The notes under the pieces: generated by a model
The model's database searches: none
Seen by the model: only the letters and a program-made list of their open reading frames with translations
Told to the model about the DNA's origin: nothing
In this document: piece by piece, positions 50,181 through 57,595 of the stretch
Layout: each line of letters opens with the position of its first letter
Numbering within the stretch: position 1 is the stretch's first letter
Position numbers and translations under genes: made by a program
NCBI RefSeq assembly: GCF_019355395.1
Contig: NZ_CP048829.1
Span: 1,116,001 to 1,180,000 of the forward strand
Direction of reading: 5' to 3'
Length of the DNA: 64,000 nucleotides
Source: Chordicoccus furentiruminis
GTDB lineage: Bacteria; Bacillota; Clostridia; Lachnospirales; Lachnospiraceae

Positions 50181-51504
50181 AATGCTCCGCTTCACGCAGG
50201 GAAGTCCCCTGCTCCGACGCAATCCGCGCCAGATCGTCATATTCGTATTTCGAGCGCGCATTGCCGTCCCGGCCGGCATCTTTCTTCCGCACCGGACCGG
50301 ACGGCGTCTCCACCGTCCCGACACGCCGCTCAAGACAGCGCCGCTCCTTCCGCACCGCACGGACGCCCAGTGTCGAGGTCAGACGGATCATGGCCGTCTC
50401 CAGAGTCTCCCGCGCTCCGTCGTCCGCGAGAACGTTCAGCACCACGCCCGGCCTCGATTTCTTCATGCCGGCGGGCAGAGTCCAGACGTCCAGCGCGCCC
50501 TGATCCATCAGTGCCTGAACGGCAAAGCCCAGCTCCTCCCCGGTCATATCGTCGAGATTGCAGGAAAGCTCCCAGACCGCGTCCGTCCGATAAGCGCCCC
50601 GTACGGTTCCGGCATTCTCCGCTTTCCCGGCCTCCGGCCGGCCGCTTCCCGTCATGGCGGATTCGCCGCTCTCTCCCAGCATCACACGCACGCAGTTGGC
50701 CCATGGAAATTCCCGTTTTCCGATTCCGAAGCCCGTCGTCTCCACCCGCATAAGCGGCATCGGTCCGTACGCATCCGCAAAAGTACGGAGCAGCGCGGCG
50801 CCGGTCGGCGTGCACAGCTCGCCCCGGCGCCCGTCGCTGTAGGAAGGCACGCCGCGCAGAAGCGCGGCTGTCGCCGGGGCCGGCACCGGAAGAATCCCGT
50901 GGGCGCAGCGGACCGTCCCGCTGCCGACACAGACCGGCGATACCGTCACCCGGTCCGCATCGATCCGGCGGAGCAGATACGCGACGGCCGCGATGTCCGC
51001 CACCGCATCCATCGCGCCCACCTCATGAAAATGAATTTCCGTCACGGGTACGCCGTGTACCTCGCTCTCCGCCTCCGCCAGCGCCGTATAGACCCGGAGA
51101 ACATCCCGCTTCACAGCCTCATCGAGCCGGAGGGCCGCGATCATCGCCCGGATCGACTCCATGCTGCGGTGAGCATGTCCGTGCGTATGCCCGCCGTGAG
51201 GTTCCGCTGCGCTGCCGGCCTGTCCGCCATAAGCGGCATGTACGCCTTCCTCCGCGCCGCCGGCATGCCCATCATCGGAGACAGGTGCTCCTTCCTCCGC
51301 GCCGTTCACCCGGACGCGCATCGAAAGTCCCGCGATCCCGCAGGTCCGTCCCGGCACTGCCTCGAAGGTCACACCGGGGATACCGGCGCCGTTCAGGTCA
51401 GCGAGCGCTTCCGCCCTCTCCGGATCCGGAAGAAGCTGAAGCAGCGCCGCCGTCAGCATATCGCCCGCCGCGCCCATTCCGCAATCGATATAGAGCTGCT
51501 TCAT
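50155..51504 (-). CDS. larC: LarC, nickel insertion protein for the Ni-pincer cofactor
   Basis: CTP-dependent cyclometallase that inserts nickel into the pincer ligand, 449 residues in one uninterrupted frame (some lactobacilli need a programmed frameshift between LarC1 and LarC2). Landmarks: LYIDCGMGAAGDMLTAALLQ at the start, VTEIHFHEVGAMDAVADIAA near residue 165, HGILPVPAPATAALLRGVP near 208, TPTGAALLRTFADAYGPMPL near 235, and ELSCNLDDMTGEELGFAVQA near 322. A His-rich insert (HGGHTHGHAHRS, about 103-114) probably binds metal, as in other LarC. It is placed inside the B12 operon, between the C_GCAxxG_C_C gene (6 bp gap) and cbiD (26 bp overlap). Confidence 0.93.
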   Translation of the reverse strand: MKQLYIDCGMGAAGDMLTAALLQLLPDPERAEALADLNGAGIPGVTFEAVPGRTCGIAGLSMRVRVNGAEEGAPVSDDGHAGGAEEGVHAAYGGQAGSAAEPHGGHTHGHAHRSMESIRAMIAALRLDEAVKRDVLRVYTALAEAESEVHGVPVTEIHFHEVGAMDAVADIAAVAYLLRRIDADRVTVSPVCVGSGTVRCAHGILPVPAPATAALLRGVPSYSDGRRGELCTPTGAALLRTFADAYGPMPLMRVETTGFGIGKREFPWANCVRVMLGESGESAMTGSGRPEAGKAENAGTVRGAYRTDAVWELSCNLDDMTGEELGFAVQALMDQGALDVWTLPAGMKKSRPGVVLNVLADDGARETLETAMIRLTSTLGVRAVRKERRCLERRVGTVETPSGPVRKKDAGRDGNARSKYEYDDLARIASEQGTSLREAEHYVRRYEET

Positions 51505-51510
51505 GCCTCT

Positions 51511-51915
51511 TCAGATCACTCCTTTTTCCCGAAGAATCGTCTCCACGATTTCAACGCATTCATATACCATGGCGTCGCAGTGCGGCTTTTTTGCCCGTCC
51601 GGCCTCCGCGTTCATGCGCAGAAGGTCCTTGCAGTCCAGACATCCTTCGTGATGTTCTCTGACGGTCCGCGTCAGTCTGGCGGCCGATTCCGGGTCGTCG
51701 GCGCCGGCCAGTCCCAGCACCATGAGGCCGCCGGTCACCGCGCCGCAGGTTGCACCCATCCGCATGCCGGATCCGAAATGGCCCGCAATCGCATACGCCT
51801 TCTCCTCATCCAGTCCCAGCGTTTCCGCAAAAGGCACCAGCACCGACTGCGCACAGTTGTAGTGACGCTCCGTGACGGCGCGCAGCTCCTTCGCCCGCTC
51901 CAAAAAACGACTCAT
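51511..51915 (-). CDS. C_GCAxxG_C_C family protein (putative redox protein)
   Basis: Small cysteine-rich protein of 134 residues. The family pattern is clear: ERHYNCAQSVLVPFAETLGL, GSGMRMGATCGAVTGGLMVL near residue 55, EGCLDCKDLL near 92 and KPHCDAMVYECVEIVETIL near 112, seven cysteines with spacing fit for redox or metal binding. Function is not established for the family; members are often found near metal or selenium metabolism genes. It is the first gene of the B12/larC operon, preceded by AAAGGAGG and a GC-rich leader of about 170 bases. A role in cobalt, nickel or redox handling is inference from context. Confidence 0.85.
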   Translation of the reverse strand: MSRFLERAKELRAVTERHYNCAQSVLVPFAETLGLDEEKAYAIAGHFGSGMRMGATCGAVTGGLMVLGLAGADDPESAARLTRTVREHHEGCLDCKDLLRMNAEAGRAKKPHCDAMVYECVEIVETILREKGVI

Positions 51916-52291
51916 CTGACGCTCCTCCTTTCGATGACAGCGGAGCCGCCTGCATCCGTGTATCGGGATGCTGACAGGCGCCGCAGGCGGGGTCAGCAGG
52001 CGATTCCGTATCATGCCGTCTCCGCCCGCCTGTCCGTTTCCCGTCATAGGCCGCTCCGGTTCAATTCTCCTCACAATCGTAAGCTTCCTTATCATATCAT
52101 GTGCCGTTGGCAAAATCCACCTTGCTTTCAGCTCCCAACAGCCCGCGGCCCGACCGGATCATCCCGTTCTCTGTCTCCGGTCCGGATCCGGCATTGCGCT
52201 TTCCTTAAGGACGCGGTAAGCTGTGGTGACGTAACGGATTCCCGCGGCGAACGTTCTGAGCGCGCCGCATCACAGAACAGGCAGGTACCAG
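51916..52291. other. Divergent intergenic region: structured leader of the B12 operon
   Basis: 376 bp between the B12 operon (minus) and a membrane-protein gene (plus). On the minus strand a TATGAT -10 (52091-52096) with a weak TGGATT -35 at 17 bp would give a leader of about 170 bases. The leader can fold into GCTGAC...GTCAGC and GCATCC...GGATGC hairpins (51959-51994 area) just before the RBS. I looked for the conserved cobalamin-riboswitch core and B12 box on this strand and did not find them. Confidence 0.45.
52091..52119 (-). promoter_or_regulatory. Possible promoter of the B12 operon
   Basis: Minus strand TGGATT (52114-52119), 17-bp spacer, TATGAT (52091-52096). The -10 is good, the -35 matches only three of six positions. 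AT-rich surroundings support it. Confidence 0.4.
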
Positions 52292-52954
52292 ATGATCGCA
52301 GCATTTGACAGACGGCGCTTTCTCATCATGCTCACGGGTGTCTTCGGGATGGGTGTCTTTCTCTCCTTTCTCGTCGGCGCCGACTACGGAACCGACACCA
52401 GCACCTTCATGAACACCTCCATCGCCGCCCGGACCGGTCTCAGCTTCGGCACCACGATGCTGCTGACCAACGGCCTGCTGTTTCTGATTCCGCTCTTCCG
52501 CGGCCGGCATCTGATCGGCGCGGGCACCATCTGCAATATGACGGTCGTCGGGTATACCTGCGATCTCTTCCGGTATCTCGAACAGCGCTTCATGCCGGCG
52601 GATGCATTCACCGCCCAGCCATCCCGGACCATTCTCTTCGCGACGGCTCTGATCCCGTTTCTTTTCTTCACGACGATGTACATGATTTCCGATCAGGGGC
52701 TGGCCCCCTTCGACACCCCGCCGGTGCTGCTCTCGGACCGGTTCCATCTGCCGTTCTTCCTCGTCCGGATGGGATGGGACGGACTCGTCATTCTGATCGG
52801 AATCCTCTTCGGCAAGCGTCTCACCGTCGGCACCGTGGTCTTTCTCTTCACGATCGGTCCCGCGGTCGCCGCGATCGGCCGATGGCTCCGCCGGGCGCTT
52901 CGTCTCCCGGAGGTCATTCCGAACCAGAAAGAATCAAAGAAGACTGCCTCTTAA
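52292..52954 (+). CDS. YczE/YitT-like integral membrane protein
   Basis: Membrane protein of 220 residues with about five helices, resembling the YczE/YyaS/YitT family: MLTGVFGMGVFLSFLVGADY near the start, TDTSTFMNTSIAARTGLSFG near residue 35, LIGAGTICNMTVVGYTCDLF near 75 and MGWDGLVILIGILFGKRLTV near 160, where the final FGxxxxVGTVV pattern of the family occurs. Function unknown; B. subtilis relatives are of uncertain role. The RBS is weak (GGCAGG). It is divergent from the B12 operon and convergent with the MATE gene. The last codons fall in the first unit of a 41-bp tandem repeat. Confidence 0.75.
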   Translation: MIAAFDRRRFLIMLTGVFGMGVFLSFLVGADYGTDTSTFMNTSIAARTGLSFGTTMLLTNGLLFLIPLFRGRHLIGAGTICNMTVVGYTCDLFRYLEQRFMPADAFTAQPSRTILFATALIPFLFFTTMYMISDQGLAPFDTPPVLLSDRFHLPFFLVRMGWDGLVILIGILFGKRLTVGTVVFLFTIGPAVAAIGRWLRRALRLPEVIPNQKESKKTAS

Positions 52955-53012
52955 CTCTCCTGACAAGTCAGACGCAAAAGGAGACTGCCCCTTCCGTCTC
53001 CTCGCAAGTCAG
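52941..53012. repeat. Imperfect 41-bp tandem duplication at the convergent gene ends
   Basis: 52941-52971 and 52982-53012 match at 26 of 31 positions (both start AGACTGCC and contain TCTCCT and CAAGTCAG). Unit 1 includes the stop of the YczE-like gene; unit 2 reaches the stop of the MATE gene and holds a GGAGAC/GTCTCC hairpin with TTTTGC on the minus strand, a possible weak terminator. Confidence 0.5.
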
Positions 53013-54355
53013 GCCGCGGTCCGTTCCATTCTGGCCGCGGCTTTTCTGTACATCCATGCTGCGACCGCGGCTGAAGCGGCCTCCGCGACCCAGAACGCGT
53101 TCCAGACGCCCGCGCTTCCGAAAAACCGGCTCAGAATAAAAGCCGCCGGAAGAATCAGAACCACGTAGCGCATCAGATTGATCACAAAGGACCAGGTTCC
53201 GAAGCCCAGTCCCTCCAGAACACCGCACATCGTGACCGACACGCTGCTGACGATAAAACCGGCGGAGATCACACGCAGCGCACCCGCTCCCTCACGGATC
53301 GTCTCCTTATTGTCCGTGAACATACCCATCAGCTGCGCCGGAAACAGAAGGCAGACAGCCGTGCCCGCGGCCATCACCGCGGCGGACATCACAAGCGCGG
53401 TTCTGCTGATCGCCTTCACCCGCTTCGGGAGCCGTGCCCCGTAGTTGTAGGCGACAAGCGGCCGGATTCCCTGCACGATCCCGTTGGCGGAAAGATAGAT
53501 GAATGTCTGAAGCTTATAGTAAACGCCCAGAATCAGCACGCCGGAAGCGGAGCAGGCCGCGAGAATCGCGTTCATCACCGTGATCATCACGGACGGGAGC
53601 GCGCAGCTCAGCATCACGGGAACGCCGACCCGGTAGATTCTCCCCGCGAGGTCGAGGCCTTTCACTCCGGTCCGCAGACTCATCCCGATCCCGAGAAAAC
53701 CTCTCGCGTCAAGAACCAGATAGACCGCAAGCGAGAGCGCCTGACCGATCACGGTCGCGGCGGCGGCTCCTTCGATCCCCATCGCCGGGCATGGCCCGAT
53801 TCCGAAGATCATGACCGGATCCAGAATCATATTGGCAATGCACCCGGCCATCATACTCGCCATGGAGATCCGCACGCGGCCCACCGCCTGAAACAGCTTC
53901 TCGTAGACCAGCCCGGCCTGCCCCACAAAGACAGTGACGAACACGATGCGCCCGTAACGGACACCGTAATCGAGAACCTGTGCATCCGCCGTGAACTGCC
54001 GCAGAAAGCGTCCGGTCAGTGGGAGCAGTACAGCCATCAGAATCGCCGTGTTGACCAGCGAGAGAAGGAGCGCGGCTGAAGCCGCCCGCTGCGCCTCCTG
54101 TTTCCGCTCTCCGCCCAGAAAGAAGGCGACAGCCGCGTTGGTGCCCACACCCAGTCCGACTCCGACAGCGGTGGTCACATTCTGCAGCGGAAAGATCAGC
54201 GAAAGCGCCGTCATCGCCTTTTCGCTGATCTGCGCGATGAAAAAGCTGTCCACTATGTTGTAGAGCGCATTGACCAGCATGGACAGCGCCATCGGCAGTG
54301 CCATCGAAGCCACCAGCGGCACAACCTTTTTTGTCTTCATAAATGACTGATCCAT
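53009..54355 (-). CDS. MATE family efflux transporter
   Basis: Multidrug and toxin extrusion-type exporter of 448 residues with twelve hydrophobic segments. Landmarks: VVPLVASMALPMALSMLVNA followed by LYNIVDSFFIAQI near the start, LGVGTNAAVAFFLGGERKQE near residue 75, VGRVRISMASMMAGCIANMI near 150, LDPVMIFGIG, and in the second half GIVQGIRPLVAYNYGARLPK near 300. It resembles the NorM/DinF-like clostridial branch. Start 54355 has GGGAGGGAGAG upstream. The gene is transcribed from its own promoter (54508-54536) through a leader containing a terminator hairpin, suggesting attenuation control. Drug or toxin specificity is unknown. Confidence 0.9.
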   Translation of the reverse strand: MDQSFMKTKKVVPLVASMALPMALSMLVNALYNIVDSFFIAQISEKAMTALSLIFPLQNVTTAVGVGLGVGTNAAVAFFLGGERKQEAQRAASAALLLSLVNTAILMAVLLPLTGRFLRQFTADAQVLDYGVRYGRIVFVTVFVGQAGLVYEKLFQAVGRVRISMASMMAGCIANMILDPVMIFGIGPCPAMGIEGAAAATVIGQALSLAVYLVLDARGFLGIGMSLRTGVKGLDLAGRIYRVGVPVMLSCALPSVMITVMNAILAACSASGVLILGVYYKLQTFIYLSANGIVQGIRPLVAYNYGARLPKRVKAISRTALVMSAAVMAAGTAVCLLFPAQLMGMFTDNKETIREGAGALRVISAGFIVSSVSVTMCGVLEGLGFGTWSFVINLMRYVVLILPAAFILSRFFGSAGVWNAFWVAEAASAAVAAWMYRKAAARMERTAA

Positions 54356-54388
54356 GGATTTCTCTCCCTCCCGAGACATCTCACCACC

Positions 54389-54432
54389 AAAAACGCCACA
54401 GAGCAGATTCTTCACGAATCTGTTCTGTGGCG
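54389..54432 (-). terminator. Terminator/attenuator hairpin in the MATE leader
   Basis: 17-bp stem (54394-54410 with 54416-54432, one G-T pair), 5-base loop TTCAC, followed on the minus strand by TTTTT (54389-54393). It lies downstream of the promoter and 34 bp before the MATE start codon, so read-through must be regulated or partial. An upstream GTGG (minus strand) can pair with CCAC of the stem as an alternative fold. Confidence 0.75.
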
Positions 54433-54507
54433 AAAAGTGATCGGATTGACTTTAAAATTCCACATCCGGGCGGTTGCCCGCCGCGGTTTTATTATGAAAC
54501 TGGGACT

Positions 54508-54536
54508 ATTCTCACACAGATGCCGCAGCCTGTCAA
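54508..54536 (-). promoter_or_regulatory. Promoter of the MATE leader
   Basis: Minus strand perfect TTGACA (54531-54536), 17-bp spacer, GAGAAT (54508-54513). Transcription would start near 54500, giving a leader of about 145 bases. Confidence 0.7.
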
Positions 54537-54650
54537 GGGCGTCCTGTACGGAAGCATCCCGGCATGGAGGCTGCATGGAGGCTTCGGCTCCGCGAAGCAG
54601 AAAGGCTTCCGCCGCCTTTGGCATCTCCACCACGGAAATACGTTCATAAA

Positions 54651-55940
54651 TCACAGCTCAAGGCTGTTATCATGCAGCAGAAAATCATAAATTGACATGA
54701 TCGTAATTCCCTGCTCATTTCTCCAAAGAGGGGAATTTGTGCTGGTGATGATGATTTTCTTAAACGAATCAGATACGCGAACAAGCGATTCCTGTTCCTG
54801 ATTCATCTTTTCCTGATCCGGGATCGCAAAGGCTGACTGCAGATAATATCGCCGGCTTCCTTTATTGGCAATAAAATCAATTTCAAGTTTTTTGCTGATA
54901 TGGGAATCATTCTCCATCAAACGAACCGAAACCACCCCAACATCAACAGAATATCCGCGATACAGCAGCTCATTGTAAATAATATTCTCCATCAGATGCG
55001 TTTCTTCGAACTGACGGAATCCAAGCAAAGCATTTCTCAGCCCAGTATCAGCGTAATAGTATTTTGCTGGTGTTGAGATGTATTTTCTTCCTTTCACGTC
55101 ATATCGTTCCGCTTTAGAAATTAAGCCTGCATCCTGAAGATACGTAAGATATCCTTTGATCGTCGGGGACGAAATCCCCTTTATTCCTGAACTTTTAAAG
55201 GTATCAGAAATTCTCTGGGGGTTTGTCAATGAGCCGACCGATGAGGCAATGACCTTCATCAGTTCCTCCATGCCCGCCAGATTGGCTACTTCATATCTTT
55301 CCTGAATGTCCCGCAGATATATTTCTTTGTTCAGTGAAGTCAAATATTGTGCCTTCTGCTCATCATTACGCAATGAAAGAATTTGCGGCATCCCTCCATA
55401 GAGAAGATAATCCTGCCAGGCCTCTTCCTTTGACTGGTGAACTGCGGGGAAATATTCTGAAAATGAAAGCGGTAAAACATGAACTTCATCCCCTCTTCCG
55501 CGAAACTCTGTCAGCACATCTGTCGCAAGCAGTTTCGAGTTACTGCCTGTGACATAAACATCTGCATTTCCTTTTCTCAGCAATCCGTTCAGGACGCCAT
55601 ACAGTCTGACATTCGTATCTTTCTGTTTCAGTTCTGCTTTGGAGATCGCAAGCTGAATCTCATCCAGAAAGATGAAATAATGATCTGAAGAATTAAGGAT
55701 TTTTTCTTTCAGAAATGCATACAGTTTTTCCGGGTCCCGGTATTCACTGTTCGCAATATCGTCAAGCGAAAGCATAATGATATGATCCTCAGGAACGCCA
55801 TTCTCTACCAGATAATGGTAAAACAGGTCAAACAGCAGCACTGACTTTCCGGACCTTCTGACTCCAGTGATAACCTTGATCATCTTGTTGTCAATTCTGG
55901 CTATCAGTTTATCGAGATATTTCTTTCGTTCAATGATCAT
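54651..55940 (-). CDS. AAA+ ATPase with DUF4143 C-terminal domain
   Basis: 429-residue ATP-binding protein of the AAA_14/DUF4143 type. N-terminal ATPase: IKVITGVRRSGKSVLLFDLF (Walker A GVRRSGKS) near residue 22, YFIFLDEIQLA (Walker B) near 93, VYVTGSNSKLLATDVLTEFR near 130 (sensor region). The C-terminal half has YYADTGLRNALLGFRQFEET near 293 and the nuclease-like LEIDFIANKGSRRYYLQSAF near 348 (Asp and Gln/Lys spacing as in PD-(D/E)xK-related folds). Physiological role is unknown; such genes are common in accessory DNA. The gene is clearly AT-richer than neighbours, suggesting acquisition. RBS AGGAG. A 21-bp direct repeat lies upstream. Confidence 0.9.
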   Translation of the reverse strand: MIIERKKYLDKLIARIDNKMIKVITGVRRSGKSVLLFDLFYHYLVENGVPEDHIIMLSLDDIANSEYRDPEKLYAFLKEKILNSSDHYFIFLDEIQLAISKAELKQKDTNVRLYGVLNGLLRKGNADVYVTGSNSKLLATDVLTEFRGRGDEVHVLPLSFSEYFPAVHQSKEEAWQDYLLYGGMPQILSLRNDEQKAQYLTSLNKEIYLRDIQERYEVANLAGMEELMKVIASSVGSLTNPQRISDTFKSSGIKGISSPTIKGYLTYLQDAGLISKAERYDVKGRKYISTPAKYYYADTGLRNALLGFRQFEETHLMENIIYNELLYRGYSVDVGVVSVRLMENDSHISKKLEIDFIANKGSRRYYLQSAFAIPDQEKMNQEQESLVRVSDSFKKIIITSTNSPLWRNEQGITIMSIYDFLLHDNSLEL

Positions 55941-55967
55941 GGCCCTCTCCTGTTTTATTTTTTAAGC

Positions 55968-56062
55968 ACAAATACCGGTTTTCTAAAACAATCATAGGAC
56001 TTCTGGTCACGATTTTCAATGAGAAATTTTAGTTTTCACGTATAAATACTCTTTTTCTAAAA
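55968..56062. repeat. Pair of 21-bp direct repeats upstream of the AAA+ gene
   Basis: 55968-55988 and 56042-56062 match at 17 of 21 positions (both end TTTTCTAAAA on the plus strand), 74 bp apart, in AT-rich DNA upstream of the AAA+/DUF4143 gene. They may be operator sites or remnants of the acquisition event. The remainder of the 252-bp gap (55941-56192) holds no visible gene. Confidence 0.4.
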
Positions 56063-56192
56063 TATGGGATAATCAAGCTGCCGCCGCAGAAACGCCTGAT
56101 CCCGCTCTGCCCCCTGATGCTGCCCTTGTCCACCACAAGCTGTCATCGCAGCGGCGATTTGCAGTCATCAGGTCTCAGTACAAAGAAGAAAT

Positions 56193-56579
56193 TTACATGC
56201 ATGACAGATAGGAAGACAGTTCAATCAGGTTCCCGTCCGGATCTCTAAGATAAAGGCTCCTCATCTCCCCCAGCGCGCCATGTCGGGTAACCGGTCCGAG
56301 TTCGATCGGCCATCCCTTCGACTCAAGTTCCTGAACGACCTGATCCAGACTGTCTTCCACGATCAGGCACAAATCCAGACTTCCGTATGCCGGATTTCCT
56401 GCGGCAGGCAGAAATTCAGCCTTTCTTGTATGAATATTGAACTTCTGCGTTCCGAAACGAACCGCATATCGTCCGTTTGAAAAATCCGGTTCCATTCCGA
56501 GCACATCGATATAAAAATGCAGGCAGTCCTGCAGATTTCGCGTCGTGATCACCAGATGGTCGATATTCCTGTACCTCAT
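56193..56579 (-). CDS. VOC family protein (glyoxalase/dioxygenase-like)
   Basis: Cytoplasmic protein of 128 residues with the paired beta-alpha-beta-beta-beta modules of the vicinal oxygen chelate fold: NIDHLVITTRNLQDCLHFYI followed by DVLGMEPDF near the start, YGSLDLCLIVEDSLDQVVQE near residue 64, and MRSLYLRDPDGNLIELSSYL at the end. Metal-ligand positions His7 and Glu near the C-terminus are present. Close families include fosfomycin/bleomycin resistance-like and catechol dioxygenase-like proteins; the activity cannot be assigned. It stands alone, downstream of the hypothetical gene at 56711. Confidence 0.85.
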   Translation of the reverse strand: MRYRNIDHLVITTRNLQDCLHFYIDVLGMEPDFSNGRYAVRFGTQKFNIHTRKAEFLPAAGNPAYGSLDLCLIVEDSLDQVVQELESKGWPIELGPVTRHGALGEMRSLYLRDPDGNLIELSSYLSCM

Positions 56580-56710
56580 TCTTCCGCCTTATTTTTCCGG
56601 CGCAATCCGCAATCTGCTTCCTCGCGCATTGCCCCGGCATCGTCCGTCATCCGCGTCTCGCGCAGTCTCCGGCCTTCTGTCCTCTGAGCCGCATCATGAA
56701 ACCTGAGTCT

Positions 56711-57460
56711 TCACATATGATTCAGATCGATGAAGTCCTGCATTCTCCTGCGGCGGTTCTCAAGGAACCGGCCCTGCCGGTTCATGAAGCCAAAATATTC
56801 GGGCACTGACGCCGGCAGCGCGTCTGTGGAAAACCCGTGCCACTCGGTCCAGATGTTCACCCTGCTGTAATCGTCCGTGACGCAGTCGTTCAGGAAAAAG
56901 AAATCGATGTAGCTCCGGAAATCCACAAACATATCAAAGAAATCCCTGTCGCTGTTCAGTACATCTGCTAATGGGCTGTCTTCTCCTGCATAGTATCTCC
57001 GGATGCATTCCAATGTCAGATCCCATCTGTCGCGGATTTTCCGGTTCATTCCTCTCTGCTGATTCATACTTTTGACATGCATCGGAAAAATCATCTCTCC
57101 GGGCAGCGTATAGGACCGACGGGTAAAATTCTCGATCCAACTCTTATAATCGTCCATTGAGGCATAAACCTCCCGGATCATTTTCTCATTCCTGGCATAC
57201 CGGAAACTGCATGTGATGCTGTCACAGGAAAGACGCATGGCATTCCAGACAAGATATCCGCGATGACGGGGAATTTCCAGCTCCATCCGCTCCCCGTTCG
57301 GAAGCACTCTGCTCCAAAGCCGCCTGCTGTAGCCTAGCAGGGTGGGACTGCAGGAATCCGGGTCTTTTTTTCCGCATCCACCGAGACCATTCATTCTCTC
57401 CCAGTAGCCGTCCCAGTAGCCCGGCGTATCGCTTGTAAAATCAAAACTGACATCTATCAT
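56711..57460 (-). CDS. Conserved hypothetical protein, 249 aa
   Basis: Protein of 249 residues without membrane helices. It starts DVSFDFTSDTPGYWDGYWER and is rich in aromatic and Arg residues; LRLSCDSITCSFRYARNEKM and ENFTRRSYTLPGEMIFPMHV lie mid-protein, and DFRSYIDFFFLNDCVTDDYS with a following WTEWHGF near residue 185. It resembles uncharacterised proteins (perhaps the DUF6994 group, low certainty). Regular spacing of Trp and Asp suggests a folded enzyme or binding domain, but I see no catalytic motif I can name. Composition is slightly AT-richer than the core genes. No obvious partners: ThiT upstream and a VOC gene downstream are unrelated. Confidence 0.7.
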   Translation of the reverse strand: MIDVSFDFTSDTPGYWDGYWERMNGLGGCGKKDPDSCSPTLLGYSRRLWSRVLPNGERMELEIPRHRGYLVWNAMRLSCDSITCSFRYARNEKMIREVYASMDDYKSWIENFTRRSYTLPGEMIFPMHVKSMNQQRGMNRKIRDRWDLTLECIRRYYAGEDSPLADVLNSDRDFFDMFVDFRSYIDFFFLNDCVTDDYSRVNIWTEWHGFSTDALPASVPEYFGFMNRQGRFLENRRRRMQDFIDLNHM

Positions 57461-57542
57461 ACCAGCGCCTCCTGTATGCGCCCTGCCGGCATGTGAAACG
57501 TCCGATGCCTTCCGCCGAAACCGCGCCGGCAGTCATACTGCG

Positions 57543-57577
57543 AAGAGGGACCGCCGCTGATCGCGGCAGTCCCTCTT
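57543..57577 (-). terminator. Hairpin after thiT
   Basis: Stem AAGAGGGAC (57543-57551) with 57569-57577, one mismatch, then GCCG/CGGC inner pairs and a short loop. It lies just past the thiT stop on the minus strand. No T run follows, so terminator function is only probable. Confidence 0.5.
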
Positions 57578-57595
57578 CCGTACGGCAGGCGGTGC

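Noticed and set aside
51916-52291. Cobalamin riboswitch expected upstream of the B12 operon
   Set aside because: I searched by eye for the conserved core and the B12 box on both strands without success; a covariance search is needed, so none is annotated.
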